Program-made: the position numbers and the translations under genes
Notes under the pieces: model-generated
Seen by the model: only the letters and a program-made list of their open reading frames with translations
Told to the model about the DNA's origin: nothing
The model's database searches: none
Shown here: piece after piece, positions 55,068 through 64,000 of the stretch
Position numbering within the stretch: the stretch's first letter is position 1
Layout of the letters: each line of letters starts with the position of its first letter
DNA from: Phenylobacterium glaciei
Lineage (GTDB): Bacteria > Pseudomonadota > Alphaproteobacteria > Caulobacterales > Caulobacteraceae
Reading direction: 5' to 3'
DNA: 64,000 nucleotides
Assembly (NCBI RefSeq): GCF_016772415.1
Contig: NZ_JAGSGD010000001.1
Location: 186,001 to 250,000, forward strand

Positions 55068-56986
55068 CAGACGGTCACCTGGGTTCCGAGCTCGACCACG
55101 CGGCCGGGGGGAATCTTGTAGAAGTCGGTAGGGTTGGCGGCGTTGCGCATCAGGAAGATGAACAGCTTGTCCTGCCAGAGCGGCATGCCGCTCTGGGCCG
55201 AGGCCACCACCGAGCGGCGGCCGAGGAAGAAGCTGGTGGCCATGATGTCGAACTTCAGGCCGAGCTTGCGGCAGAGACCGAGCGCCTTGGGCAGGTTGGG
55301 GCTCTCCATGAAGCCGTAGTTGATCGTGACCCGCTTGAAGTCATCGTTGATCGGCGTGATCTCCACGCGGTTGGCTTCCTTGACCCGCGGGGTCTCGGCG
55401 GTGTGGACCGTCAGGATGATGTTCTTCTCGTGCAGCACCTTGTTGTGCTTGAGATTATGCATGAGCGCGACCGGAGCCATGTCGGGGTCTGAGGTCAGGA
55501 AGATCGCCGTGCCGGGCGCCCGGTGCGGGGCGCGGGCCTTGAGGATTTCCGACAGTTCCAGCAGCGGCACGGAGTCGCGGCGGGTCTTGTCGGTGAGGAT
55601 CTGGGCGCCGCGGGTCCAGGTCCACATGATGATCACCAGGGCCAGGCCCAGCACCAGGGGCAGCCAGGCCCCCTGCGGGATCTTCAGCAGGTTCGAGGAG
55701 ATGAAGGTGACGTCCAGGGCGCCGAAGCCGATGGCCGCCAGCCAGGCCTGCCAGGTCGGCCGCTTCCACATGTGCTTGATGATCACGAAGAACAGCAGGG
55801 TGTCGACGAACATCGCCCCGGTCACCGCGATGCCGTAGGCGGCCGCCAGGTTGGAGGAGTTGCGGAAGGTGAACAGCAGCACCAGCACCCCGATCATCAG
55901 GATGGTGTTGACCTGGGGCACGAAGATCTGGCCGGCCTGGGTCTCGCTGGTGCGGCGGATGTCGATGCGCGGGAACAGGCCCAGCTGCACCGCCTGCTGG
56001 GTCATGGAGAAGGCGCCGGTGATCACCGCCTGGCTGGCGATGACGGTGGCCGCCGTCGCCAGCAGCAGCACCGGCCAGTAGATGACCTCGGGGATCATCG
56101 CGAAGAACGGATTGGCCCGGGCCGCCGGATGGGCCAGCACCAGGGCGCCCTGGCCCAGATAGTTCAGCAGCAGGGACGGCAGGACCAGGATCACCCAGGC
56201 GGCCTGGATCGGCTTCTTCCCGAAGTGGCCCATGTCGGCATAGAGGGCCTCGGCCCCGGTCACAGCCAGGAAGACGCTGCCCAGGATGATGAAGCCCAGC
56301 AGGCCGTTGTCCCACAGGAAGATCAGCCCGTAGTGCGGCAGAAGGGCGCGGAAGATCGAGGGGTCCTCGATGATGTGGTAGATGCCCAGGCCGGCCAGGA
56401 CCAGGAACCACAGGGCGGTGATCGGCCCGAAGAACTTGGCGATGCTGGTGGTGCCCTTGGCCTGGACCATGAACAGGGCCACCAGGATGGCCGCCGAGAT
56501 CGGCACCACGAAGGGCGCCATCCTGTGGCCGACGCCCGGCGCGTCCTTCAGGCCCTCGATGGCCGAGAGCACCGACACCGCCGGGGTGATGATGCCGTCG
56601 CCATAGAACAGCGCCGCGCCGATCACGCCCAGGAAGAACACCGCCGTCGAACGGCGGCCGAGGGAACGTTGGGCGAGCGCCATCAGGGCGAGCGTCCCGC
56701 CCTCGCCCTTGTTGTCGGCGCGCATCAGGAAGACGACGTACTTGATGGTGACGATGAGGATCAGCGCCCAGGTCACCAGGGACACGACGCCCAGCACCGC
56801 GATCTCGTTGGAGACGGTGCCCCGGGTGTGGTGCAGCGCCTCGCGCATCGCGTAGAGCGGGCTGGTGCCGATGTCGCCGAACACCACGCCGATCGCCCCC
56901 AGCGCCAGGGCGCGGAAGCTCTCCTTGTGGGGGGCGTGCAGCGAATCCTCCGTCGCCTCAGTGGCGACGCTGGCCGGATCAGCCAT
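55067..56986 (-). CDS. kup: Kup-family potassium:H+ symporter
   Basis: The 639-aa protein has about 12 membrane helices and the Kup N-terminal motif (GVVFGDIGTSPLYAMREA), the GEGGTLALMALAQR and YGDGIITPAVSVLSA blocks, and a cytoplasmic C-terminal domain (~residues 480-639). It brings in K+ at low external concentration or acid pH. The start at 56986 (MADPASVATEATEDS) is chosen; upstream codons are not family-like. The gene downstream starts one base inside its stop codon. Confidence 0.94.
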   Translation of the reverse strand: MADPASVATEATEDSLHAPHKESFRALALGAIGVVFGDIGTSPLYAMREALHHTRGTVSNEIAVLGVVSLVTWALILIVTIKYVVFLMRADNKGEGGTLALMALAQRSLGRRSTAVFFLGVIGAALFYGDGIITPAVSVLSAIEGLKDAPGVGHRMAPFVVPISAAILVALFMVQAKGTTSIAKFFGPITALWFLVLAGLGIYHIIEDPSIFRALLPHYGLIFLWDNGLLGFIILGSVFLAVTGAEALYADMGHFGKKPIQAAWVILVLPSLLLNYLGQGALVLAHPAARANPFFAMIPEVIYWPVLLLATAATVIASQAVITGAFSMTQQAVQLGLFPRIDIRRTSETQAGQIFVPQVNTILMIGVLVLLFTFRNSSNLAAAYGIAVTGAMFVDTLLFFVIIKHMWKRPTWQAWLAAIGFGALDVTFISSNLLKIPQGAWLPLVLGLALVIIMWTWTRGAQILTDKTRRDSVPLLELSEILKARAPHRAPGTAIFLTSDPDMAPVALMHNLKHNKVLHEKNIILTVHTAETPRVKEANRVEITPINDDFKRVTINYGFMESPNLPKALGLCRKLGLKFDIMATSFFLGRRSVVASAQSGMPLWQDKLFIFLMRNAANPTDFYKIPPGRVVELGTQVTV

Positions 56987-57187
56987 CCAAAGTCTCCGGG
57001 ACCGAAAAAGCGGCGCCCTTGGTCGGCACGATGCCGTTGTGCGGCGGGCGCGATACACCCTTTCCCGCCGCCGTTCAATCGCAGCTTGACGCCCTCATGC
57101 GGCGGCTGGTCGCGATCTGAACGCCCGCGAGGGTCCACAGGTTCGCCAAAGCTTGCGCATTGCCTGTTCTAACGCCACATCTGGCCC

Positions 57188-57766
57188 ATGTTCATCCAGA
57201 CCGAACCCACCCCGAACCCCGAGGTCCTGAAGTTCCTGCCCGGACAAACAGTCCTCGCCGAGGGCTCGCGGGACTTCCGCAGTCCGCTTGAGGCCGAGGC
57301 CTCGCCGCTGGCCTCAGACCTCTTCGACATCGACGGCGTCGATCGGGTGTTCTTCGGCAACGACTTCGTCACGGTGGGCAAGGCGCCCGACGCCGACTGG
57401 CCGCACCTGAAGGCGCCGGTCCTGGCCGCCATCATGGATCACTTCGCCTCGGGCCGGCCGCTGTTCACGGTGGCCGCTGATGCCGAGAGCGGCGGCCATG
57501 ACGACGAGACCGTCTACGACGCCGACACCGCCCAGGTGGTGGCCGAGATCAAGGATCTACTGGACACTCGAATTCGTCCGGCCGTGGCCCAGGACGGCGG
57601 CGACATCCTGTTCAACCGCTTCGAGCCCGACACCGGTGTCGTGTGGCTGCACATGCGCGGCGCCTGCTCGGGCTGTCCGTCCTCCTCGGCCACCCTGAAG
57701 GCCGGGGTCGAGAACATGCTCAAGCACTATGTGCCCGAGGTCACCCGGGTCGAGCAGACCCTCTGA
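57188..57766 (+). CDS. Nfu-type Fe-S cluster scaffold/carrier
   Basis: The 192-aa protein has an Nfu N-terminal domain (MFIQTEPTPNPEVLKFLPGQ) and a C-terminal NifU-like domain (QDGGDILFNRFEPDTGVVWL) with the Fe-S-binding CxxC (GACSGCPSSS). It delivers [4Fe-4S] clusters to targets. This is the common alphaproteobacterial form. Its TGA stop overlaps the beginning of the tsaB frame. Confidence 0.93.
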   Translation: MFIQTEPTPNPEVLKFLPGQTVLAEGSRDFRSPLEAEASPLASDLFDIDGVDRVFFGNDFVTVGKAPDADWPHLKAPVLAAIMDHFASGRPLFTVAADAESGGHDDETVYDADTAQVVAEIKDLLDTRIRPAVAQDGGDILFNRFEPDTGVVWLHMRGACSGCPSSSATLKAGVENMLKHYVPEVTRVEQTL

Positions 57767-58410
57767 TCCTGCTGGCTATCGATACCTGCCTGGGCGCCTG
57801 CTCGGCCGCCGTCCTCGACGGCGTGCGTGTGCTGGCGTCCCGCGTCGAGCCCATGGCCCGGGGCCACCAGGAACGGCTCGCGCCGCTGGTGGCGGAGGTC
57901 ATGGCGGAAGCCGGCGTTGAATTTTCCCAGCTTGAACGGGTCGGCGTCACCGTCGGTCCCGGCTCCTTCACCGGCCTGCGGGTCGGTCTCGCCTTCGCCA
58001 AGGGCCTGGGCGCGGCGCTCTCTATTCCCGTCATCGGGGTCGGCGTGCTGGAGGCCCTGGCCCAGCCGCTTACCGGAACCGTCTTCGCCGTCCTCGACGC
58101 CAAGCGTGACCAGGTCTACCTGCAGGCCTTCGCCGACGGCGTGGCGGTCAGCGCGCCGGACGCCCTGCCGCTGGGAACCGCCGCCGCGCGGCTGGCGGAA
58201 CTTTTTGGCGCGGGCGACGTGACCCTGGTGGGGTCCGGCGCGGCCCTGGTTTGCGACCTGCTGCCGGGCGCCATCCTTGTCGCGGCCGACCACGCCGATC
58301 CGGTGGCTGTGGCCCAGATCGCCGCCGGCCGTCCCGCGGTTCCGCCTCGCCCCCTCTATCTCCGCGCCCCCGACGCCAAGCTGCCGGGCGGCCGTGACCT
58401 GCCGGCATGA
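57763..58410 (+). CDS. tsaB: tRNA t6A biosynthesis protein TsaB, non-standard start
   Basis: TsaB is the ASKHA-fold partner of TsaD in making t6A37 of ANN-decoding tRNAs. Visible are LAIDTCLGACSAAVLDG at the N-terminus and GVTVGPGSFTGLRVGLAFAK. No ATG, GTG or TTG exists near the normal start (family N-terminus is LILLAIDT); the first in-frame codons are CTG, ATC, CTG and CTG. CTG at 57763 overlaps the Nfu stop as CTGA, mirroring the common ATGA link. The nearest upstream in-frame GTG (57643) lies deep in nfu. About 215 aa. Confidence 0.88.
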   Translation: MILLAIDTCLGACSAAVLDGVRVLASRVEPMARGHQERLAPLVAEVMAEAGVEFSQLERVGVTVGPGSFTGLRVGLAFAKGLGAALSIPVIGVGVLEALAQPLTGTVFAVLDAKRDQVYLQAFADGVAVSAPDALPLGTAAARLAELFGAGDVTLVGSGAALVCDLLPGAILVAADHADPVAVAQIAAGRPAVPPRPLYLRAPDAKLPGGRDLPA

Positions 58411-58862
58411 AGCTCCGCGCCGCCGAAGAGGCCGACCTCGAGGCCCTGTCGGCGGTGCATCGCCGCGCCTTCACCCCCGGCTGGGGGCCTGAGGAGATCG
58501 CCGACCTGGCCAGCGGCCCCGGCGCCTTCGGCCTGATCGTGGAAGCCGAAACCCCGCTGGGCATGATCCTCTGTCGAGCCCTGGCCGGGGAGGCCGAGGT
58601 CCTGACCCTGGCCGTCGATCCCGCCGCCCGGCGCCAGGGGGTGGCCCGCGCCCTGGTGGCCGCCGCCGCCATTACCGCGCGGGCGGCAGGCGCGGCGGCG
58701 ATGTTCCTGGAGGTGGCCGTGGACAACGACCCAGCCATCGCCCTGTACGAGGCCCACGGTTTTGTTCGCGCCGGCCGGCGGCCAAGCTATTATGATCGCG
58801 GTGGCGGCATCTATGTGGACGCGGCCGTCATGCGTCTCGACCTTGGCGGCACGTCCCTCTAG
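58407..58862 (+). CDS. rimI: RimI-like GNAT acetyltransferase
   Basis: The 151-aa N-acetyltransferase has the acetyl-CoA loop VDPAARRQGVARALVAAA and the downstream FLEVAVDNDPAIALYEAHGF typical of RimI, which acetylates ribosomal protein S18. It overlaps tsaB by ATGA, the usual tsaB-rimI pairing. It precedes fur by 38 bases. Confidence 0.9.
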   Translation: MKLRAAEEADLEALSAVHRRAFTPGWGPEEIADLASGPGAFGLIVEAETPLGMILCRALAGEAEVLTLAVDPAARRQGVARALVAAAAITARAAGAAAMFLEVAVDNDPAIALYEAHGFVRAGRRPSYYDRGGGIYVDAAVMRLDLGGTSL

Positions 58863-58900
58863 ACCTACCCCTACGGTAGTTGGAAATCAGGAGTCGGTTC

Positions 58901-59308
58901 GTGGACCGGATCGAAAATCTCTGCGTCGAAAAGGGCATGCGCATGACCGAGCAGCGCCGCGTGATCGCGCGCGTGCTGTCGGCGGCCCATGACCACCCCG
59001 ACGTGGAAGAACTGTACCGCCGGTCCCACCAGGTGGACCCGCACATCTCCATCGCCACGGTCTACCGCACGGTGCGGCTGTTCGAGGAGGCCGGCATCAT
59101 CGCCCGCCACGACTTCCGTGACGGCCGCTCGCGCTATGAGGAAGCCACCGAGGTGCACCACGACCACCTCATCGACATGAAGTCGGGCAAGGTCATCGAG
59201 TTTGTCGACGACGAGATCGAGGCCCTGCAGGAGGCCATCGCCCGCAAGCTCGGCTACAAGCTGGTGGATCACCGGCTGGAGCTCTACGGCGTCCCGGTCG
59301 AGGAATAG
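58901..59308 (+). CDS. fur: Ferric uptake regulator
   Basis: The 135-aa product has the Fur winged helix (VIARVLSAAHDHPDVEELYR and ISIATVYRTVRLFEEAGII) and the metal-binding region with HHDHLIDM. It represses iron-uptake genes when Fe2+ is bound. The GTG at 58901 has AGGAG seven bases upstream and gives the typical N-terminus (DRIENLCVEKGMRMTEQRRV); an in-frame TTG at 58880 is less likely. It follows rimI, as in related genomes. Confidence 0.93.
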   Translation: MDRIENLCVEKGMRMTEQRRVIARVLSAAHDHPDVEELYRRSHQVDPHISIATVYRTVRLFEEAGIIARHDFRDGRSRYEEATEVHHDHLIDMKSGKVIEFVDDEIEALQEAIARKLGYKLVDHRLELYGVPVEE

Positions 59309-59360
59309 GGTCCGGCTGGCGGCTTGCGTGCGTTTTTCCACAGCCGCATAAGCTGACGCC

Positions 59361-60697
<1,337 letters not shown>

Positions 60698-60701
<4 letters not shown>

Positions 60702-61651
60702 GTAAGGCGCCTGAATTCATTCCCCTGTCCGACATCGCCGTGCGCGCGGTGGGCGGGACGGCCAGCCGGCACGCGGCCCTGATCGAGGACGCCTTCGACG
60801 TGCTGATGGAAACCCCCGGCGGCGGGGTTTCCATCACCGGCGAGTCGAAGAACCGCGCCACCGCCCGGCGGGTGGTGGAGCAGATCGCCGAGCGCGCCGA
60901 CCAGGGCCTCGAGATCACCGAGGCCGATATTCGGGTGGCCATCGGCCAGGGACGGGTGGGTCGCGGCGGCGCCCCCGGCAGCCTGCCCACCGGCAAGCGC
61001 GGCCAGGTGGCCCCCAAGACCCCGGGCCAGGCCCGCTATCTCCAGGCGCTGGCCGCCTGCGAGCTGGTCTTCGGCCTCGGCCCCGCCGGCACCGGCAAGA
61101 CCTTCCTGGCCGTGGCCCATGGCGCAGGCATGCTGCTGCGCGGCGAGGTGGAGCGCCTGATCGTCAGCCGCCCGGCGGTGGAGGCCGGTGAACGCCTCGG
61201 CTTCCTGCCCGGCGACCTGTCGGAAAAGGTCGACCCCTATATGGCCCCGGTCTGGGAGGCGCTCACCGATATCCTCGGCGCCGACCAGTTCAAGCGCCGG
61301 CGCGAGAAGGGCGAGATCGAGGTGGCGCCCATCGCCTTCCTGCGCGGCCGCACGCTGAGCCACGCCTTCGTCATCGTCGACGAGGCCCAGAACACCACCC
61401 GCCTGCAGATGAAGATGGTCCTGACCCGTATCGGCGAAGGCTCACGCATGGCGGTGACCGGCGACCCCAGCCAGATCGACCTGGTGAATTCGTCGGACTC
61501 GGGGCTGGCCCACGCCGTGGGTCTGCTGGAGGGGGTCAAGGGCGTGGGCGTCAACCGCTTCACCGCCGACGACGTGGTCCGCCACCCGATGGTGGAGCGC
61601 ATCGTGCGGGCCTATGACGCCGACGCCGCCAAGCGCGGACGCGCCATTTGA
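60698..61651 (+). CDS. PhoH-family ATPase
   Basis: The 317-aa protein has Walker A ([18 protein letters not shown]) and Walker B ([11 protein letters not shown]) and the PhoH C-terminal block [19 protein letters not shown]. PhoH-like proteins with ybeY and miaB are thought to work in RNA handling. The GTG start at 60698 overlaps the miaB stop by GTGA. Confidence 0.93.
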
Positions 61652-62109
61652 TCGAGATCGAGATCGAGGACGAGGCCTGGGCGCGGGACCTACCCGACGC
61701 TCAAGCCCTGGTCGCGGCCGCCGCCAACGCCGCCCTCGCCGCCGCTCAGCGCGAAGGCGCCGTCGTGGTGCTGCTGACCGACGATGCCGCTGTCCAGGAC
61801 CTCAACAGCCGCTTTCGGGGCAAGGACATGGCGACCAACGTGCTGTCCTTCCCTGCTGCGGAGAATCCCGAGGATCATCTCGGCGACGTGGCCCTGGCCC
61901 ACGGGGTCTGCGTGCGCGAGGCCGCCGCGCAGGGCAAGAGCCTCGCCCACCATCTGCAACACCTTGTGGCGCATGGGGTGCTGCATCTTGTAGGGTACGA
62001 CCACGAAACCGACGACGAGGCTGAGGACATGGAAGGTCTGGAGCGCGTGGTCATGGCCGGTCTGGGGGCGCCTGATCCCTACGGCGCCGAACAGGGAGAC
62101 GATGGCTAG
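61648..62109 (+). CDS. ybeY: Endoribonuclease YbeY
   Basis: The 153-aa zinc RNase takes part in rRNA maturation and ribosome quality control. The metal motif is HGVLHLVGYDH. TNVLSFP is also typical. The start is a TTG at 61648 overlapping the phoH stop (TTGA). It overlaps the CorC-type gene by 8 bases. Confidence 0.94.
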   Translation: MIEIEIEDEAWARDLPDAQALVAAAANAALAAAQREGAVVVLLTDDAAVQDLNSRFRGKDMATNVLSFPAAENPEDHLGDVALAHGVCVREAAAQGKSLAHHLQHLVAHGVLHLVGYDHETDDEAEDMEGLERVVMAGLGAPDPYGAEQGDDG

Positions 62110-62974
62110 TTCCGAAGACCCGCCCGCAGCCGCGCGCAAGAGCCGCGGCATACGGGCCTTCCTGAGACGGCTGCGCGGCACGGGCGGCCTGGAGCCTGCG
62201 CCGACCCCGGTGGACCTGGTGGGCGACCGCATGGTCGACCAGGCCCACGCCTTCCAGACCCTGAGGGTCGAGGACGTCATGACCCCCCGCGCCGACATCG
62301 TCGCCGTGGAGCTCACCACCTCCTTCGCCGGCGTCATCGAGCGGTTCGTCGAGGCCGAGCACAGCCGCATGCCGATCTATCGCGAGACCCTCGACGACCC
62401 GGTCGGCGTGGTCCACGTGAAGGACGTCTTCAAGCTGCTGGCCAGCCCCAAGACCAAGGGCGGCAAGCCGCCGGCGCCTGAGGACGTCATCCTGCAGAAA
62501 GTGCGCCGCGACGCCCTCTATGTCCCGGCCTCCATGCGCGCCGCCGACCTGCTGTTGCGCATGCAGACCAGCCGCATCCACATGGCCCTGGTGATCGACG
62601 AGTTCGGCGGCACCGACGGCCTGGTGACCCTGGAAGACCTGGTGGAGGCCGTGGTCGGCGAGATCGACGACGAGCACGACGACGCCCAGACGGCCGGCGT
62701 GGTCGCCCGCCCAGGCGGGGTGTTCGAGGTCGACGCCCGCGCGCCCCTGGAGGAGCTGGAGGCCGCCGTGGGCGCCGACCTGGCGCCGCCCGACCTTGAG
62801 GAAGAGATCGACACCGTGGCCGGCCTGGTCACGGCGCTCGCCGGCCGGGTGCCGCAGCGCGGCGAGGTGATCAGCCATCCGGGCGGCTTTGAGTTCCAGG
62901 TCACCGACGCCGATCCGCGCCGGGTGAAGCGGGTGCGGGTGCGCAAGCTGCCCGAGCCGGACATCATCATTTGA
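62102..62974 (+). CDS. CorC/HlyC-type CBS-domain protein
   Basis: The 290-aa protein has two CBS domains (VEDVMTPRADIVAVE... and the second from ILQKVRRDALYVPAS) and a C-terminal CorC_HlyC domain (LEEEIDTVAGLVTALAGRVP). There is no transmembrane domain, as in the short CorC form associated with magnesium/cobalt handling. It is joined to ybeY upstream and to lnt, 2 bases downstream. Confidence 0.9.
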   Translation: MASSEDPPAAARKSRGIRAFLRRLRGTGGLEPAPTPVDLVGDRMVDQAHAFQTLRVEDVMTPRADIVAVELTTSFAGVIERFVEAEHSRMPIYRETLDDPVGVVHVKDVFKLLASPKTKGGKPPAPEDVILQKVRRDALYVPASMRAADLLLRMQTSRIHMALVIDEFGGTDGLVTLEDLVEAVVGEIDDEHDDAQTAGVVARPGGVFEVDARAPLEELEAAVGADLAPPDLEEEIDTVAGLVTALAGRVPQRGEVISHPGGFEFQVTDADPRRVKRVRVRKLPEPDIII

Positions 62975-62976
62975 CC

Positions 62977-64000
62977 GTGGCCCTGACGGCGGCCTGGCGC
63001 GCGCGCATCCTGGCGGTCCTGGCTGGCGTCGGCGCGGGGCTGGCCCATCCGCCCTTCGGCTTGATCGTGGGCGTCGCGGCCTATGGGCTGCTGATGTGGC
63101 TGTCGGAGACCGACGGCCCTAAGCCCCTGCGCTCGGCCTTCTTCCGGGGCTGGCTGGCCGGGGTCGGCTATTTCGCGGTCGGCGCCCACTGGATCACCGA
63201 GCCCTTTCTGGTGGACGCCGCCAACCAGGGCTGGATGGCGCCCTTCGCCCTGATCGCCATGTCCGGCGGCCTGGCCCTGTTCTGGGGACTGGCGGCCCTG
63301 ATCTACCGCGCCGCCGGGATCAAGGGGCCGTGGCGGGTGCTGGTGTTCGCCGGCGCCCTGGCGCTCTGCGAATGGCTTCGCGGCCACGTGCTGACCGGCT
63401 TCCCCTGGGATCTGCCCGGCGAGACCTGGCGGGCGGGGTCGGCCCCCTCCCAGGCCGCCTCGGTGGTGGGGACCTATGGTCTGTCCTGGATCACCATCGC
63501 CCTGGGCGCCGCCGTGGCCCTGCTGTGGGAGGCCGGAAGGACCCGGATCGTCGGCGCCGTGGCCATCGTCGCCATGCTGGCGGGCCTCTATGGTTTCGGC
63601 GCCCTGCGGCTGTCGGACGGCGTGGCCGCCCGTCCCGACGCGCCCCTGGTGCGGATCGTCCAGGGCAATATCGACCAGAAGGAAAAGTGGCGGCCGGAGA
63701 ACCTGGATATGGTGTTCTCCACCTATGTCCGGCTGAGCACGCAAGGTTCCAAGACCCGTCCCGACATCATCGTCTGGCCCGAGGGCGCCCTGCCTGCGGT
63801 GATCGATGACCTGCTGGCGCCGGGCAGCCCCTATGCGGTGCGTCTCACCGACGCCCTTGCGCCCGGCCAGACCCTGATGATGGGCGCCAACCGGGTGGAG
63901 CCGACGCCCTCTGGCGGGGTCTCCTACTTCAACAGCCTGGTGGTGCTACGCCGCGAGGCGCCGGGCCTGCGGGTGACCGGCTATTACGACAAGCACCGCC
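62977..64000 (+). CDS. lnt: Apolipoprotein N-acyltransferase (partial)
   Basis: A GTG two bases after the corC stop opens a frame that runs to the window edge (341 codons visible; the full protein is ~530). It begins with several membrane helices and has family blocks (LAHPPFGLIVGVAAYGLLM, LRGHVLTGFPWDLPGE). The nitrilase-like domain follows, with the catalytic Glu in IIVWPEGALP and the catalytic Lys region YYDKHR at the edge; the nucleophile Cys is out of view. It adds the third acyl chain to lipoproteins in the inner membrane. Confidence 0.92.
   Translation, partial: MALTAAWRARILAVLAGVGAGLAHPPFGLIVGVAAYGLLMWLSETDGPKPLRSAFFRGWLAGVGYFAVGAHWITEPFLVDAANQGWMAPFALIAMSGGLALFWGLAALIYRAAGIKGPWRVLVFAGALALCEWLRGHVLTGFPWDLPGETWRAGSAPSQAASVVGTYGLSWITIALGAAVALLWEAGRTRIVGAVAIVAMLAGLYGFGALRLSDGVAARPDAPLVRIVQGNIDQKEKWRPENLDMVFSTYVRLSTQGSKTRPDIIVWPEGALPAVIDDLLAPGSPYAVRLTDALAPGQTLMMGANRVEPTPSGGVSYFNSLVVLRREAPGLRVTGYYDKHR

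Noticed and set aside
55523..57172. A 549-codon plus-strand frame opposite kup
   Set aside because: Composition (Gln, His, Gly, Asp repeats) is typical of an antisense shadow in GC-rich DNA; kup on the minus strand explains the stretch.
58866..58880. CTACC-N5-GGTAG upstream of fur, resembling the GCCCTACC palindrome
   Set aside because: Arms are only five bases, the spacer differs, and it lies so close to the start that chance or a local autoregulatory site is as likely.

Overview
The window is high-GC alphaproteobacterial chromosome, most likely Caulobacteraceae (Phenylobacterium/Caulobacter type). The evidence is the gene content: a hisBHAFE run, the rimI-fur-miaB-phoH-ybeY-corC-lnt order, a CC0125/CC1285-type lipoprotein, several Caulobacterales-style DUF proteins, TonB receptors and two Mcp-type chemoreceptors.

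1-20.2 kb is ordinary chromosome: a partial nitroreductase-like gene, DUF2244, nth, a periplasmic cyclophilin, a PfkB sugar/nucleoside kinase, hisB-H-A-F-E, an emrA-emrB-tetR efflux operon, a UbiH-type hydroxylase, a chemoreceptor, a BLUF photoreceptor, a Trm112/Lon-domain/thioredoxin-TPR cluster, a ProX-type editing deacylase and a tRNA-Gly(GCC). Four 52-bp palindromes lie in pairs in this part, and three of them supply or overlap the stop codon of a neighbouring gene.

20.2-40.2 kb is an integrated element in tRNA-Gly. Its ends are a direct repeat of about 477 bp, from the tRNA anticodon loop through a whole DUF6481 gene, spaced by exactly 20,001 bp. The left part is an immunity-type region: hsdM (with an N-terminal HTH domain)-hsdS-hsdR-YgjP-like metallopeptidase, and divergently a four-gene run (a HEPN/DUF3644-like protein with R-x4-H, a Cys-rich protein with a duplicated IHVHV element, a two-HKD PLD-family protein, and an unknown 494-aa protein). 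The four-gene run is the best candidate for an undescribed system. The right part is the mobility and replication module: tyrosine integrase, an AEP-type primase-helicase, an excisionase-like HTH protein with a hairpin over its ribosome site, and an XRE regulator. No capsid, conjugation or IS genes were seen, so it looks satellite-like.

40.2-53.3 kb holds an AMP-ligase, KTSC and MAPEG proteins, then two paralogous units of a YfiR-like periplasmic protein plus a TonB-dependent receptor. The second unit is followed by a chemoreceptor, which suggests an outer-membrane-to-chemotaxis sensory pathway. The units have duplicated upstream operators and are separated by a LysE-type exporter.

53.3-64 kb is housekeeping: argG, kup, an Nfu-type Fe-S scaffold, tsaB (no normal start codon), rimI, fur, miaB, phoH, ybeY, corC and the start of lnt, most joined by 1-14 base overlaps.
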